Numbered from the stretch's first letter, positions 1 to 12,110 are shown. The stretch: 64,000 nucleotides of DNA from Prosapia bicincta (GCA_036971475.1 JBAIZL010000216.1:257501-321500); one strand, 5' to 3'. Notes: generated from the letters alone by a model not told the origin. Numbers and translations are program-made.

Positions 1-133
1 GACACAGAAATCTACAACTGAGATTATGCCAAGCCTTCTTAGGTTACTTTCGGTATTACCAAATATACACTCTTTCTTCAGCAATACCAGGAGTAAGGAG
101 GTGTGGTGTAATTCTCAGTTGTAGATTTCTGTC
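1..133. repeat. Inverted repeat, MITE-like
   Basis: The first ~26 bases (GACACAGAAATCTACAACTG onward) return as the reverse complement at 109-133, with a two-base insertion and one mismatch. The enclosed ~80 bp carry no open frame. The element may extend left of the window. It looks like a small hairpin-forming, non-autonomous DNA element, but no target-site duplication can be checked because the left flank is missing. Confidence 0.6.
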
Positions 134-467
134 AAATCGGTATAGAACTTCTATTTTGGCATATGAACATACTACACTAAAATCGTATAGCGCTACACTA
201 TACTAGCATAACAATAAGTGAAACATTATAGGCTTTGTATTGTATCAAGTCGGTTTGATACGCATTTTGTTATAGGGGCCCCAATTTCTTTTCGCCGCCG
301 AGTGGCACCGATTGCTTACCGCCGCCACTGGTTATATGTTGAGGTTATTTTGTTTTCTCTCTCGTTTCACATTACAGTGCCTGGATACGTTGTCTATATA
401 CTTTTAGACAGAAGACCGCCGTTCTGCCATTACATGTAACTTCTCGGGACCTTTTATATGTTAGATG
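134..467. other. Unique spacer, no gene seen
   Basis: Nothing recognisable. A short open frame over 218-439 starts without a convincing context and shows no known domain. Confidence 0.5.
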
Positions 468-1976
468 GAACATTGCTAGATAACTGAAGAAACCCCTTCT
501 GCGAACATTGCTAGATAACTGAAGAAACCCCTTCTGTGAACATTGCTAGATAACTGAAGAAACCCCTTCTGCGAACATTGCTAGATAACTGAAGAAACCC
601 CTTCTGCGAACATTGCTAGATAACTGAAGAAACCCCTTCTGCGAACATTGCTAGATAACTGAAGAAACCCCTTCTGCGAACATTGCTAGATAACTGAAGA
701 AACCCCTTCTGCGAACATTGCTAGATAACTGAAGAAACCCCTTCTGCGAACATTGCTAGATAACTGAAGAAACCCCTTCTGCGAACATTGCTAGATAACT
801 GAAGAAACCCCTTCTGCGAACATTGCTAGATAACTGAAGAGACCCCTTCTGCGAACATTGCTAGATAACTGAAGAAACCCCTTCTGCGAACATTGCTAGA
901 TAACTGAAGATACCCCTTCTGCGAACATTGCTAGATAACTGAAGAAACCCCTTCTGCGAACATTGCTAGATAACTGAAGAAACTCCTTCTGCGAACATTG
1001 CTAGATAACTGAAGATACCCCTTCTGCGAACATTGCTAGATAACTGAAGAAACCCCTTCTGCGAACATTGCTAGATAACTGAAGAAACCCCTTCTGCGAA
1101 CATTGCTAGATAACTGAAGAAACCCCTTCTGCGAACATTGCTAGATAACTGAAGAAACCCCTTCTGCGAACATTGCTAGATAACTGAAGAAACCCCTTCT
1201 GCGAACATTGCTAGATAACTGAAGAAACCCCTTCTGCGAACATTGCTAGATAACTGAAGAAACCCCTTCTGCGAACATTGCTAGATAACTGAAGAAACCC
1301 CTTCTGCGAACATTGCTAGATAACTGAAGAAACCCCTTCTGCGAACATTGCTAGATAACTGAAGAAACCCCTTCTGCGAACATTGCTAGATAACTGAAGA
1401 AACCCCTTCTGCGAACATTGCTAGATAACTGAAGAAACCCCTTCTGCGAACATTGCTAGATAACTGAAGAAACCCCTTCTGCGAACATTGCTAGATAACT
1501 GAAGAAACCCCTTCTGCGAACATTGCTAGATAACTGAAGAAACCCCTTCTGCGAACATTGCTAGATAACTGAAGAAACCCCTTCTGCGAACATTGCTAGA
1601 TAACTGAAGAAACCCCTTCTGCGAACATTGCTAGATAACTGAAGAATCCCCTTCTGCGAACATTGCTAGATAACTGAAGAAACCCCTTCTGCGAACATTG
1701 CTAGATAACTGAAGAAACCCCTTCTGCGAACATTGCTAGATAACTGAAGAAACCCCTTCTGCGAACATTGCTAGATAACTGAAGAGACCCCTTCTGCGAA
1801 CATTGCTAGATAACTGAAGAGACCCCTTCTGCGAACATTGCTAGATAACTGAAGAGACCCCTTCTGCGAACATTGCTAGATAACTGAAGAGACCCCTTCT
1901 GCGAACATTGCTAGATAACTGAAGAGACCCCTTCTGCGAACATTGCTAGATAACTGAAGAGACCCCTTCTGCGAAC
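468..1976. repeat. 35-bp minisatellite, about 43 copies
   Basis: A head-to-tail 35-bp unit (GAACATTGCTAGATAAC ... CCCCTTCTGC) is repeated about 43 times without spacers. Most copies are identical. The six copies at the right end share GAGACCCC in place of GAAACCCC, with a lone GAGA copy near 840, GATA copies near 910 and 1015, and one GAAT copy near 1645. Such runs of shared variants fit local duplication by slippage or unequal exchange. Stops occur in the unit, so it is not coding. Confidence 0.97.
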
Positions 1977-2987
1977 TTCGGTCAGTAGAAGACACAATGA
2001 ACTTTATTGTTTACCGTTATCCAAAACTCTGTAGGCACATGCTTAAGGGACTTGCAGGCTCAAGGCTTTGGTGATCTAAAGGAAGGATATAGTGTTTCAG
2101 TTTACAATAGAATCTTCGTGAGACTTGTAGCAGAATCAAACAATTGCAGCTGTGCACTACATATTTCCCGCAGGCAGACTGCTACCAAACCATTTCATTG
2201 TTACATTGATAATAAAGTCTTACAAAACATGTCCATTACTTTTGGTATTCGCACAGATAATAATGCACACAAATATATCGATGAAAGGAGCTCTTTGAAA
2301 GCGTCGGCTTGCATGAGAACATTTTGCTTAGGGAATATTCAACTTAATACAAATATAACGCTACTCTATAACGTCTATGATGTTGTAACATACATCTTAA
2401 GTACAGTAAAACTACAACTGTCCGAGGCAATAGTCTGATAGTCGGAGTCTTTCCGAAAAAGGGTCTAAAAATTACTGAATGTATGTTGCAAGTGGAAGAA
2501 AAAACTATGTTTGCATATTGTTTTATATTTTTTTCTAAGCTCCTGAGCTATTATTTTAGCTTATTCAAGAAGAATCGGATTCGAAATTAAATTTCTCATA
2601 GAACGTTTTTGCAAAAAAAAAACACTTGAAAACGGCATCTTCAGATTCTTTGTGTTTTGCTTTCTTCATTAATTTCATGAAGAACATTCATTTTCAAGCA
2701 ATGATACGAAGCTTAAAAGTGTAGGTTTGACGGTTTTAATGCCTGAAATCTATTAATTGTCCAACCCCGTACGTCTCAGCCAACGTTTTACCCGTAACTC
2801 GTTTTCTTTAAGAAGTCATGGTGATCGACGAAACTCACTCGCAAGCAAAACTAAGGACCGATGCGGTCAAACACACTGACTGGCTAAGTAAAACTAATAG
2901 TGGTCGTCAAGCCGGGCCTGGCGCCTGGCGATAGACGACTGGAAACTATGCACTGAGACCATGACTCATTCATTTAAGCTATTCTTT
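1977..2987. other. Spacer with one unsupported open frame
   Basis: A 143-codon open stretch lies at 2007-2438 on the plus strand, but it begins with TTG, not ATG. It shows no domain I recognise, no clear signal peptide and no repeat. It could be an exon or a decayed element, but nothing positive supports a gene. 2440-2987 holds nothing recognisable. Confidence 0.4.
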
Positions 2988-3463
2988 TTTTAAGTAAGCT
3001 TCCTTTATTGTTGCAAGTACTCTACTGCAATTATTGCAAGTTTTTTTTTTTTAATATTTTATAATTAGGTTGAAATAGTCATGAGATTCAGCAAAAGAGA
3101 ATCATTGTCACTTTAAAAAATGAGGAAGATTTTCGGTTGTTCAGCATTAACTTCTAACTGACGTTAGTTTCGCTCTTATGTCTCTTCTGTACTCGTTGAG
3201 TTTTTCTGTTATTTTAGGGATTTTGCTGTCTCGAGCGGGCACAGTTGAGTAGGGTGTAGGCTTTCGTTACGTGGTGTTGCCATAAGCATGTGGGTGGCCA
3301 GACTGAGGAAAAGCACAACTTTATTTGCAACATAAAGATTAGAAACCTGATCACTTGCGTCATTCTTTGAAACGATCAAAAGATATGCATTGCTTACAGA
3401 TGCGAGGTGAAAATACTGTGAACTAATAGGGCAGTGGGTTCTTGTTCCGTGTTGTAAAAGGAT
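2988..3463 (+). repeat. Interspersed repeat C, copy 1
   Basis: About 420-470 bp that recur, nearly identical over most of their length, at 24935-25353 in the same orientation. Shared landmarks are CTTCTAACTGACGTTAG, GATTTTGCTGTCTCGAGC and GATCAAAAGATATGCATTGC. No open frame, terminal repeat or poly(A) tail is visible, so its class is unknown. Both copies lie just left of a minisatellite array. Confidence 0.85.
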
Positions 3464-3780
3464 AGGATTTTCTTAAATTGACTTAATATTTAAGTATAAA
3501 AGATAGTAAGTTTGGTAAGTTGATAAAAAATAATATATTATAAATTGTAACACGAAAGCAATAGAAAACACAGTAGCGTGAATATAATAATTAAACCATT
3601 AAAAATACGACTGTGGGGTTAGTGTCTTGCAAGCATATATAAGGTCTTGCGAAACCTTCTGATGATGTTAAGTCTGTTAGAGAAATGTACGTAAAGTTTC
3701 TGTAACTATTTGCAGCTAGCGTTTGTAATTGGTGGTTAATAATAACTTGTAATAATACAACAATAGCTAATGTTATTGTT
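3464..3780. other. Spacer between repeat C and the 22-bp array
   Basis: AT-rich, no gene. It includes TTTGGTAAGTT near 3513, which also follows the second copy of repeat C (near 25475). The shared part may therefore run on, interrupted, toward the arrays. Confidence 0.4.
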
Positions 3781-4474
3781 AGCCCATTTGGCCTGCAACT
3801 TGAGCGCATTTGGCCTGCAAATTGAGCGCATTTGGCCTGCAACTTGAGCGCATTTGGCCTGCAACTTGAGCGCATTTGGCCTGCAACTTGAGCGCATTTG
3901 GCCTGCAACTTGAGCGCATTTGGCCTGCAACTTGAGCGCATTTGGCCTGCAACTTGAGCCCATTTGGCCTGGAACTTGAGCGCATTTGGCCTGCAACTTG
4001 AGCGCATTTGGCTTGCAACTTGAGCCCATTTGGCCTGCAACTTGAGCCCATTTGGCTTGCAACTTGAGCGCATTTGGCCTGCAACTTGAGCCTATTTGGC
4101 CTGCAACGTGAGCGCATTTGGCCTGCAACTTGAGCGCATTTGGCCTGCAACTTGAGCCCATTTGGCCTGCAACTTGAGCGCATTTGGCCTGCAACTTGAG
4201 CCCATTTGGCCTGCAACTTGAGCCCATTTGGCCTGCAACTTGAGCCCATTTGGCCTGCAACTTGAGCGCATTTGGCCTGCAACTTGAGCGCATTTGGCCT
4301 GGAACTTGAGCGCATTTGGCCTGCAACTTGAGCCCATTTGGCCTGGAACTTGGGCGTATTTGGCCTGCAACTTGAGCCCATTTGGCCTGCAACTTGAGCC
4401 CATTTGGCCTGCAACTTGAGCGCATTTGGCCTGGAACTTGAGCGCATTTGGCCTGCAACTTGAGCGCATTTGGC
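3781..4474. repeat. 22-bp minisatellite, about 31 copies
   Basis: The unit is CATTTGGCCTGCAACTTG followed by AGCG or AGCC. The G/C alternative is scattered through the array, and a few copies read CTGGAAC or CTTGCAAC. The unit has no stop in minus-strand frames and 22 is not a multiple of 3, so all three minus frames stay open, giving artefactual frames up to 262 codons. Not a gene. Confidence 0.96.
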
Positions 4475-4592
4475 TCATCAATGCTTACATAACGTGGGGA
4501 CAATAGAGTTATTCTCTGGCACAAGAGAGCAGGCGGTACTTTAATTATATTACATATAAATGATTAAATGTAATTTACAACCAGGCTATAAC

Positions 4593-4990
4593 ATTTCCCT
4601 GGCATGAACCAGAAATCCTCGTAAAGCACTTCAAATTACTTTAGGTTGGTAGCCCTGACGTTGTGTACATGCATACGTAGTTAGCAATGCTGAATGCTCA
4701 CTCGTCACCACACCCCCACAAATATAAAATTTCCCTGCCATGAATCAGAAGGTCTCGTAAAGCACTTCAAATTACATTAGGTTGGTAGCCCTGACGTTAT
4801 GTACATGCGTACGTACTTAGCAATGCAGAATGCTCACTCGTCACCACACCCCCACAAATATAAAATTTCCCTGCCATTAATCAGAAGGTCTCGTAAAGCA
4901 CTTCAAATTACTTTAGTTTGGTAGCCCTGACGTTATGTACATGCATACGAAGTTAGCAATGCAGAATGCTCACTGACCCCCACAAATAAA
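4593..4990. repeat. 136-bp direct repeat, three copies
   Basis: Copies begin at about 4593, 4729 and 4865, each opening with ATTTCCCTG and containing GTAAAGCACTTCAAATTAC and TAGCCCTGACGTT. The third copy has lost a few bases near its end (4972). No coding potential is seen. Confidence 0.93.
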
Positions 4991-5294
4991 TCTTTAAAGA
5001 ATTCCCTCTGGCCATCCGGAAACACTGTAAAGCTACTTGCATCATATGTTATTAAGTAGATTTAATCACGTCTCGGAGTCATGCTCGTTGTTGCTGGATA
5101 TGTGAGTCGTGCCCTGGCAAGTCGCAACTTCATATTAAATGCGAAGCTAAATTGTTGCCCTTTTACGGGTCTATTGAAAACTTTATTATTATAATTTTTA
5201 TTTTATTTTTTAAATACTTGAATGAGTAGAATTTGTATACTTTAGTCCGTTATAAGGTAAACGTGAATAACTTTCAAATGAAAATCAATCAAAT

Positions 5295-5486
<192 letters not shown>

Positions 5487-5726
5487 AAAAGAAATATAAT
5501 TGAAAATGATATTTTTCATTTCTTAAACGTTAAAATATCGATATTTTAAAAAATGATAGATATGTTACGTAGTTTATACGTCGGCTTTATACATTATTCC
5601 TTCGACTTTTCACTTTTCACTTTATACTTAATACATTATATTTTATACCTTTATACTCGTACTATATACTTTATATTGTATACTCTATGCTTCATACTGT
5701 ATACCTTATACTTTAAATCTTTTTAC
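5487..5726. other. AT-rich spacer with degenerate short repeats
   Basis: 5590-5720 is built from loose variants of TATACTTTATA about 10-12 bp apart. No gene. Confidence 0.5.
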
Positions 5727-5971
5727 TACCGTATGCGCCAAATTAAACATTACTGAAGCTGAATTAGCTGTGGTTTCAATGGTTCAAAACCTCTAGAACG
5801 GTGCGAGTGTTGCCTCTAACTGAACAGATGTCATATAGAACATGTTTATAGCAGAGTCTAGCCGATTTAGCTTCTTTTCACTTGTATGTGTTTGTAAAAC
5901 TATGTAAATAAAATAAAATTCAGTAAAATCCTACAACTGTTTCCATTCTGTTTATTTTGGCGCATATGGTA
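5727..5971 (+). mobile_element. Tc1/mariner-type MITE, 3'-derived
   Basis: Between TA dinucleotides at 5727-5728 and 5970-5971 lies a 241-bp element with inverted ends, CCGTATGCGCC on the left and GGCGCATATGG on the right. Its right half matches the 3' end of the transposase-bearing element at 40890-42036 (shared AGAACATGTTTATA, CCGATTTAGCTT, AAAACTATGTAAATAAA). It is therefore an internally deleted, non-autonomous copy of that family. The TA target duplication is typical of the Tc1/mariner superfamily. Confidence 0.85.
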
Positions 5972-7378
5972 TTATATTTTATATTGTATACGCTATACTT
6001 TACAGTTTACACTTTATATTTGTATTACATTAAAATTATCCACAAGTGCTTTAATATGGATGTTCGATACCGCTTCTTTGATATTGCTGCAATATATCTA
6101 AAATTGTTTCCAAAATAGCAATAAATGCAGAATTGTTAGTACTACATTGAAAATTCCGTTACGTTATTTGTAACTAGTACGATTCCTTCTTTCATATTTC
6201 CTGCTCGGCTGATACACTTTCAGTATTACATTGTCAATATTTTCAGTACGTAGGTCTGAGTGTTGTTAATTTATTTCTCTCTGTATATTGCTTTCTTTGG
6301 TTTATCCAGGTTTTTGCGTGTCGTCTAATACTTTTGCTCCGTCCATTCTTTGGGCACTACTCGTTCCAATGCTATTCATTAAGTCGCTCTCTTTATTATT
6401 ACATTGAAGTGTAGTTATCACTTGTTATTTTAGCAACTTCGCTTTGTCCATTATTTAACACACGTCACGTCCATTAGTAGCTTATATAGATAAGTATTTT
6501 ATACTCAAAAACAAAAAGTTTGCTTATTATTTAAAAAGTAGATTAATTTGTGATCGCAGTATTAGTTGCGGAGCGTGGGGGTGAGCGTTGAGAAAGGCGC
6601 AATGGGAAAAGTAGAAGGTGTTGGGTGCATATCTTACCAAACGTTAGGAAGTAGACAAGGGAGAAGGGACAAGGGAGAAGTGTAGGGGTGAAAGGCACAT
6701 TGGCGAATCATAACATCAGACAGGACGACGGCACATGAACTAAGAGCCCATAGTTGGGGGCTGAAACCCCCTGAAGAATTACAAAGTTTGTTATTAAACG
6801 CAACAAAAATACTTTAAATTCCCTAGAATTGAAAGAAATTTCATAATAATAAATCAAATAGTATTCTTTTTGAGGAACTTTGCGAAGTCGCATTGAGGAA
6901 ATTATAGTTGGGAAATGGTTATAAACGAGACTCGGGAGAAAGGCTGTTGGAATCACCCCATGGTCAGGTCGGACACACAGCATAGTTTCGCCATATGTCA
7001 CGTTGCACGATACATTGGTGCAGAGCACGCTTCTCGACTCACTTCGCATTCCGATGCAATTAATCACAGTGCTCGACCCGAAAACATGACGCCATTATTG
7101 TTGTGTTCGTTTTACTGAATACCTTCCCTTTGGCTTCGTGAACGGTTGATTTCTTTCCCGGCTAAACCAATCGTCAGACGTCGAAACCTGATATCAACGA
7201 AAACTTTCGAATATTATTGTTTTGTAATAGTCTGCGTTAGGGATTCTAGTTATGTGGTAGATACTATGCTTCGACTCATCAAACATTTATCCCTCTCGAT
7301 AGTCTTGAAAAAAACAGTGCACTTTCGCTTTTTTAATACGTTTTATCAACTTTTATGTAACATTTATTGGCCTTTACT
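5972..7378. other. AT-rich spacer, no gene supported
   Basis: Open frames at 6708-7067 (minus) and 6915-7118 (plus) overlap each other and show no recognisable domain. A small hairpin, GGGGG and CCCCC around CTGAAA, lies near 6755-6772. Nothing else stands out. Confidence 0.45.
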
Positions 7379-7520
7379 AGACACAGAGATTTTTTTTTTT
7401 TAATTAACTTGGGAGCGGGTTTAAACTGCTCGAAGCACCGCTACCTTAGGTATATTGTACTTACCTCCCTGATCTAGTCAAAGAGCCCCTTCCCTCTTAC
7501 CAGGTTTAGAAGTTTCTTGA

Positions 7521-8648
7521 CTAGTGTTTTACCTTCAGCATCCTCTTCACGGCAAGTGCTTCACATCTATAAATGATGTGTGTGGCGGTCTCCAGTTCTT
7601 GTCCGTATAATCTGCACACTAATTCATCTTTGAAGATACCCGTATTATGCAGATGTTTCCTTAGTCCACATTGTTCCGTGAATAGACCTGTGGCTATCCT
7701 CAATTCCTCCCTTGACAGATAGATGAGACTCTCCTGCAGCCCCAAGGAAGGTTTCCTAAGGGTTAGTTTACTGTGTCTCATTCCTTCAGCCCTGACCTAG
7801 TGCTCACAGTGTCTTTCAGCCATCCACCTTCGCACTACAATCTTGACCATGGATTTGGAAATACCTACCGCCGGCTCCGGTCCAATTAGGGGAGTTAAAG
7901 ACACCTCTCTGGCCAGTGCATCTGCGGCTTCATTTCCAAATATTCCCCTATGCCCTGGCACCCAACCTATCTTGGTTTGATTGTGCCTTGCCAGGACTTC
8001 TAGGTTATTTAGGCACTCCCTGACTATGGCCGAGGTGACCACATGTCCGTTTAGTGCCTTAATTGCTGCCTGACTGTCAGAGAAAAAAGGAATCCGGGTC
8101 CTGTGTATTCCCCTTCTCGCTATCTCTCCCAGACAGGCATTTATAGCATATATTTCGACCTGAAAGACAGAGGTATGCCTCCCCAAGGAAAAAACTAGTT
8201 TTACCCTTGGGTTTTTACAATACACCCCCGCTCCAGTGCCGAAGTCCATCTTGGAGCCATCTGTGTACCAGATCTGAGCTCCCGATGTTACTGACCCTGA
8301 CCATTCCATCATAGTTTGGTGGGCCTGGTCAGGTGCAAACGTCCGAGTTAGGTGGTCACTGCCCATCTCCAAGACAGGTTCTTTGACCACGCACTCGATA
8401 CTCATATGTCCCGAAACATCTGGGAGATTAGCCCAGTTGTTCGAGTATGCAATCTCCATGCTGGGGTTTGGTGCTTGTGGTTGATTGCTTCCCACCTGTT
8501 GCACCTCACCCCTCACAACATCCAAGCCCTGGACGTTAACATGTTCGGCTCGGTTTTGGCCTCCCCTGCGTTGTGTGCTCAGGATTATTGGCCCTCCCGC
8601 TGCTCTCGCCTGATCTCTTCGGAGCCGCCTTCTGGCCGCTCCACTCAT
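7521..8648 (-). pseudogene. RNase H and C-terminal tail of non-LTR retrotransposon
   Basis: A 283-codon frame (8648 to 7797) opens with a basic stretch, MSGAARRRLRRDQAR, seen in ORF1-type proteins. It then carries an RNase HI domain: TDGS with Asp130, VEIYAI with Glu165, SDSQAAIKAL with Asp191, and GHRGIFGNEAAD with His233 and Asp243. All acidic catalytic positions of the family are present. RNase H removes the RNA strand of RNA:DNA hybrids during element replication. A single in-frame TAG (7797-7799) separates it from the 86-codon C-terminal tail (7781-7521). There the usual C-x2-C-H-C knuckle reads CRLYGQE...H...C, so one cysteine is now tyrosine. The TAG probably replaced a Trp codon. I infer a non-functional copy, although the RNase H frame itself is unbroken. 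Confidence 0.85.
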
Positions 8649-8851
8649 ACGCTTTCTCCGTAGAGAACGTAGAGCGTGCTCAACTCTACAACCATTTCAC
8701 TGGTTTCTGCAGTCGGTAGCTTGGTAGCCGCCCTCGCACCCCCAGTGGTGGTTGCCGTTGACACATCTGCTACAGACTCACAGTTTGCCGTCTCATTGGC
8801 TCCCGCTGTCCGTGCAGACTCAACATCAATTTGTGTACTTACTTGGTCCAT
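8649..8851 (-). pseudogene. ORF1 N-terminal remnant, frameshifted
   Basis: A 68-codon frame beginning MDQVSTQIDVES is rich in Ser, Thr and Ala and ends just after the RNase H frame starts. Near 8690 the reading shifts: the neighbouring frame reads HALRSLRRKRMSGAARRR straight into the basic segment of the RNase H frame. The two frames were probably once one ORF1-like protein start, now split by a frameshift. Identification rests on position and composition. Confidence 0.45.
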
Positions 8852-9449
8852 TAGCTACCCAAGTATGGGGGAAAGAACGGTCAACCAGAGCAGAACCCCC
8901 ACTGCCCTGGAAAGACAACATACAATGAGGTTTTGTCTGGTTCCTCAAGGGGATCGTGTGCTACTGCATTTTATACCCTGCAGCCATTCATCCATCGGCA
9001 CGATGCCTTCCACCTTGGATTGGGTATTCAGTCACTGACCTTGAAGCACACCCCAAGTTCAGGACATTATTAACTGTTGCTCATGAAGCGAGCAGCCTGC
9101 TTTACTCTCTTTTGTTACAACTGTGTTGCTAGGGTAGTTTCCCGCCCATACTTCACAGCCGCATTGCCCTCGGTTCACCTGGGAGGTGAGAGTAGCATTG
9201 TGAGGACTTAATTCCCAACTATCCCAGTCCCCAGTCAGAGCAGTTGTTTCTACCACACCCAACCGGTTGACTGACGAGGAGGGATAATTCCTCACCTTTG
9301 AACCTTTGTCTTGGTCCGGGCCTGCTTACTCAGAAACCTTCCGGAATCCTTAGTCACAAGTAACCTATATATCTGTAGGCCGTTCCACTATCCGCCACCC
9401 GTGGACCCGCCCAGTTGCTAAGGCAAGCTATCTGGGAGACACATAGATT

Positions 9450-10337
9450 AGGAGAATCGTTATTTTAAATGTCTACAATATATATTATTTAAGGATGATT
9501 CTATAGCGAACGAATTAAAAAGCAGTCTGAGGCAAGAATCAAACTCAGTTCTCTAGAACAGACAACACAAAAAAGAATATTTGGCACGATATTGTGCGTA
9601 TTAGCAGACACAACAGAGGTTTAGCATACCTTAGCAGAAAAAGGAACCAAAACTAAATACACAGCAGAAGAGATGGACTTCTAGAAAAATAATTGCAAAA
9701 TCTTACCAGATTTGATAAGGTATCAAACACGGAGATCTTTGAGGAAAAAATTAATCTTTATGTATAAAAATGTTATGCTGGTTTGTGCACGCTTCAAAAA
9801 CTCTAAACGTTCTGCAATGATTGAGATCAAGTTTTGACACTGCATACAATCCCCTTCAAATATTGTTTTTATCGATTGTTTGCGTTCACGGGTATTATTT
9901 TATATCTGCGACCGCGAGGAAAAAGCTGTTTTAACGGTCAGCTGTGTACAGAGGAACACTCGTCGCACTAGTAAACGACAACCACAGCCACATGTAAAAC
10001 TTTACCTGTTCCCAATGCATTGTTTATTAATACAAAACAAACGTATTTAGTTGCACCCCATTCAGATTATTATACGATCTCAATTGAGTATTCATGTAGT
10101 CATGTATACAAGTGTATGTAGTGATTAAGCTACCCCATTCGCCAAATCGTAAGTAAAGTTGATTTGGGAATGCCAGCTCTACCCGAACTGCGACGCCTTT
10201 ATTTGATGTGGATTTACATCTTAAACAGATTTACAACACCAGTCATATGTCCATTCAAGCATTCATAAATTAACGCGTGAACATAAGGCATTTTTGATCG
10301 CATAACGCAAATGATAAATGACGGAGTTGGGGGGGGG
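9450..10337. other. AT-rich spacer, no gene seen
   Basis: No open frame of note, no tandem repeat and no recognisable element boundary after the retrotransposon. Confidence 0.5.
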
Positions 10338-10431
10338 CTTCTTATAGGAGGAACTGGGAAAACATTTCTTGTCACGTTGATTCGGCCAACGCAGCGGCTC
10401 GATCAAAAAGTGACATCGTCTTAGCTCTTTG
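10338..10431 (+). pseudogene. Helitron/Pif1-type helicase fragment
   Basis: The plus-strand frame from 10338 reads LLIGGTGKTFLVTLI, a Walker A motif with the GGTGKTFL form typical of Pif1-like helicases in Helitron transposons. It stops at TAG (10422-10424). From 10400 the neighbouring frame reads RSKSDIVLAL, which matches the stretch expected shortly after Walker A in these helicases, so a frameshift separates the two pieces. The Walker B and other motifs are not found nearby. It is a short decayed fragment. A cellular Pif1 pseudogene is a less likely alternative. Confidence 0.6.
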
Positions 10432-11840
10432 TCGGCCTATCCTTTGACGTGTTGCAAAGTTAAAAAAAACTTGTATGAACCGTATGCTTAGTTTTGTTCC
10501 TCATTTCTCAGGCATGTAGCCACAATGTGGTACAGCAAGGCTTGGCAGGGCACAGCTACTGTTACATATAGAAGGCAAACTGTTGATGTTTATAGTCGTG
10601 AAATGAGAGCAAGCAGAAATACATCGATAAACACAATTATAAAATGGCGCACAACAAGAAAACGAAGAGGATAATCATCGACCATATTTTTAATCTAAGA
10701 ATCTTTTTTTTTACGAAATGTTTAGTGTTTATTCGTGACATAATTTTTCCTTACAAGAATTATTATTGTTATTAATATTATTAAACTAACTATAACTGAT
10801 TATTAGAAAAACAATAATAACACAAAAATGCTTCTACCTGTTACTATACGCTTTTTTGTGAAAGATGGCCACGACTATAGTGATAAATCTATGCTTGAAA
10901 TAATTTACCTTTACATAGACGCCAATAACAACATTTTTATATAGTGCGGATGCCGTGGCCAGCATTTATTGTAAAACCATTCGCATACAAATTGACTCTA
11001 GTGTGGTCTATCCATATGCCAAAGATATTGTATAGTTATGGATCTATTCTGAGGATTAACTGGATACAATTACCACAAAATATAAATAAAGAGGGCTCAT
11101 TTTAAGCATGTTGATTAGCTGATATTTGTAAGGAATGAAATCGGCAATCGTTGCGCCTTCTAGGTCGCAAACATGACTGCGAGTCGCTTCTGGTGCAATT
11201 CCCCATTCCTTCATGTTTCCCTAATTAGTCGGTAACTAGTGTTTACAATGCAACGTACATGTGGATTAACCATTTTAGTTCCGGGTTAATCTACTGCATG
11301 CGTCACCCGAGCTACCGATATTTCTAATACTAATTGCGTAACTGTTAAACTCTTTAGTTCCCTAGGAAAAGCTCCACATTTTCTGTAACATTCTCTGTTA
11401 CATTATTTAAAAACTTTCTTTCCGCAAATAACTCAGAATCTTTGGAGAAATCTGGGCCTAATTGTTTGGTTTTAGGTAACCGGTCTAACTACAACTGACG
11501 CCACTTTCGAAAAGCCTAGATTAACATTAGCTCTAAGTCAGTAAGTTTTAGGTCTACCAAATATACAACTAGTTAATAAATGCTAATAATTTTTATAAAT
11601 ACATTCTTAACAGACGTTTCTATAATTTATAAAGGAGCCTAATTAATTTACTTCGCTTAGTGTATGGATGTGATACTGGAAGCACTTCCATTACAAAAAA
11701 TGTCCCAATATATTAAAAAAGGATTTATTTAGAAAAACTTGTTCCCGACAATTGCAGAGAATATCTTTTTAGCGAACAGTTTTTCAATTCCTTCTATTAG
11801 TTCGCGCTTTCCTTATATATATATATATATATATAATTCA
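10432..11840. other. AT-rich spacer, no gene seen
   Basis: Contains a short (TA)n tract at 11816-11834. An open frame over 11739-11972 crosses this tract and the following repeat and is not credible as a gene. Confidence 0.5.
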
Positions 11841-12110
11841 GAATTTAAATTTGATGAATTAATTTTAGTATTATATGGGAGAAAAACTCATCACATAAGA
11901 AGTAATGTATGGAATATAGTTATTTTGTCCCATAACATACGATTTCATACAACAGCTGATTTAATGTTATAGGTTATGTGGTAGAACAGTTGTTTTAACG
12001 CATAGATTATAATTCTTTATTTATAATAATTGTAAGAATTTAAGAAAAAGTAACTCAAATAAAATAAATACTAAGACCTAAGTAGGAATTTACGATAATT
12101 TTGTTTATAT
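11841..12110 (+). repeat. Interspersed repeat A, copy 1 (partial)
   Basis: Shares TATATGGGAGAAAAAC, ATATAGTTATTTTGTCC, AATGTTATAGGTTATGT and the end CCTAAGTAGGAATT with seven other copies in the window. The left part of the full ~440-bp unit is missing. Orientation is called plus when CCTAAGTAGGAATT lies at the right. No coding potential; class unknown. Confidence 0.75.

Larger units (their letters stand above)
7379..9449 (-). mobile_element. Internally deleted non-LTR retrotransposon with RNase H
   Basis: A retrotransposed copy on the minus strand. Its 3' end is a run of 12 T on the plus strand (7390-7401, i.e. a poly(A) tail). It is flanked by near-identical 11-base direct repeats, AGACACAGAGA (7379-7389) and AGACACATAGA (9437-9447), a likely target-site duplication with one change. 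The body is about 2.05 kb. It contains an ORF1-like basic segment, an RNase H domain and a C-terminal tail, but no endonuclease or reverse transcriptase, so a large internal part is missing. RNase H points to an I/R1/LOA-type non-LTR clade; the exact clade is not determinable by eye. About 9050-9436 would be its 5' untranslated region. Confidence 0.8.

Noticed and set aside
2007..2438. 143-codon plus frame next to the 35-bp array
   Set aside because: Starts with TTG, no domain, no supporting signals; kept only as an unsupported frame.
3591..4524. Long minus-strand frames of a 22-residue repeat
   Set aside because: They arise because the 22-bp unit lacks stops in minus frames; all three minus frames are open and there is no gene context.
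8352..9038. Plus-strand frames over the retrotransposon
   Set aside because: They lie opposite the RNase H and ORF1-like frames and show no domain.
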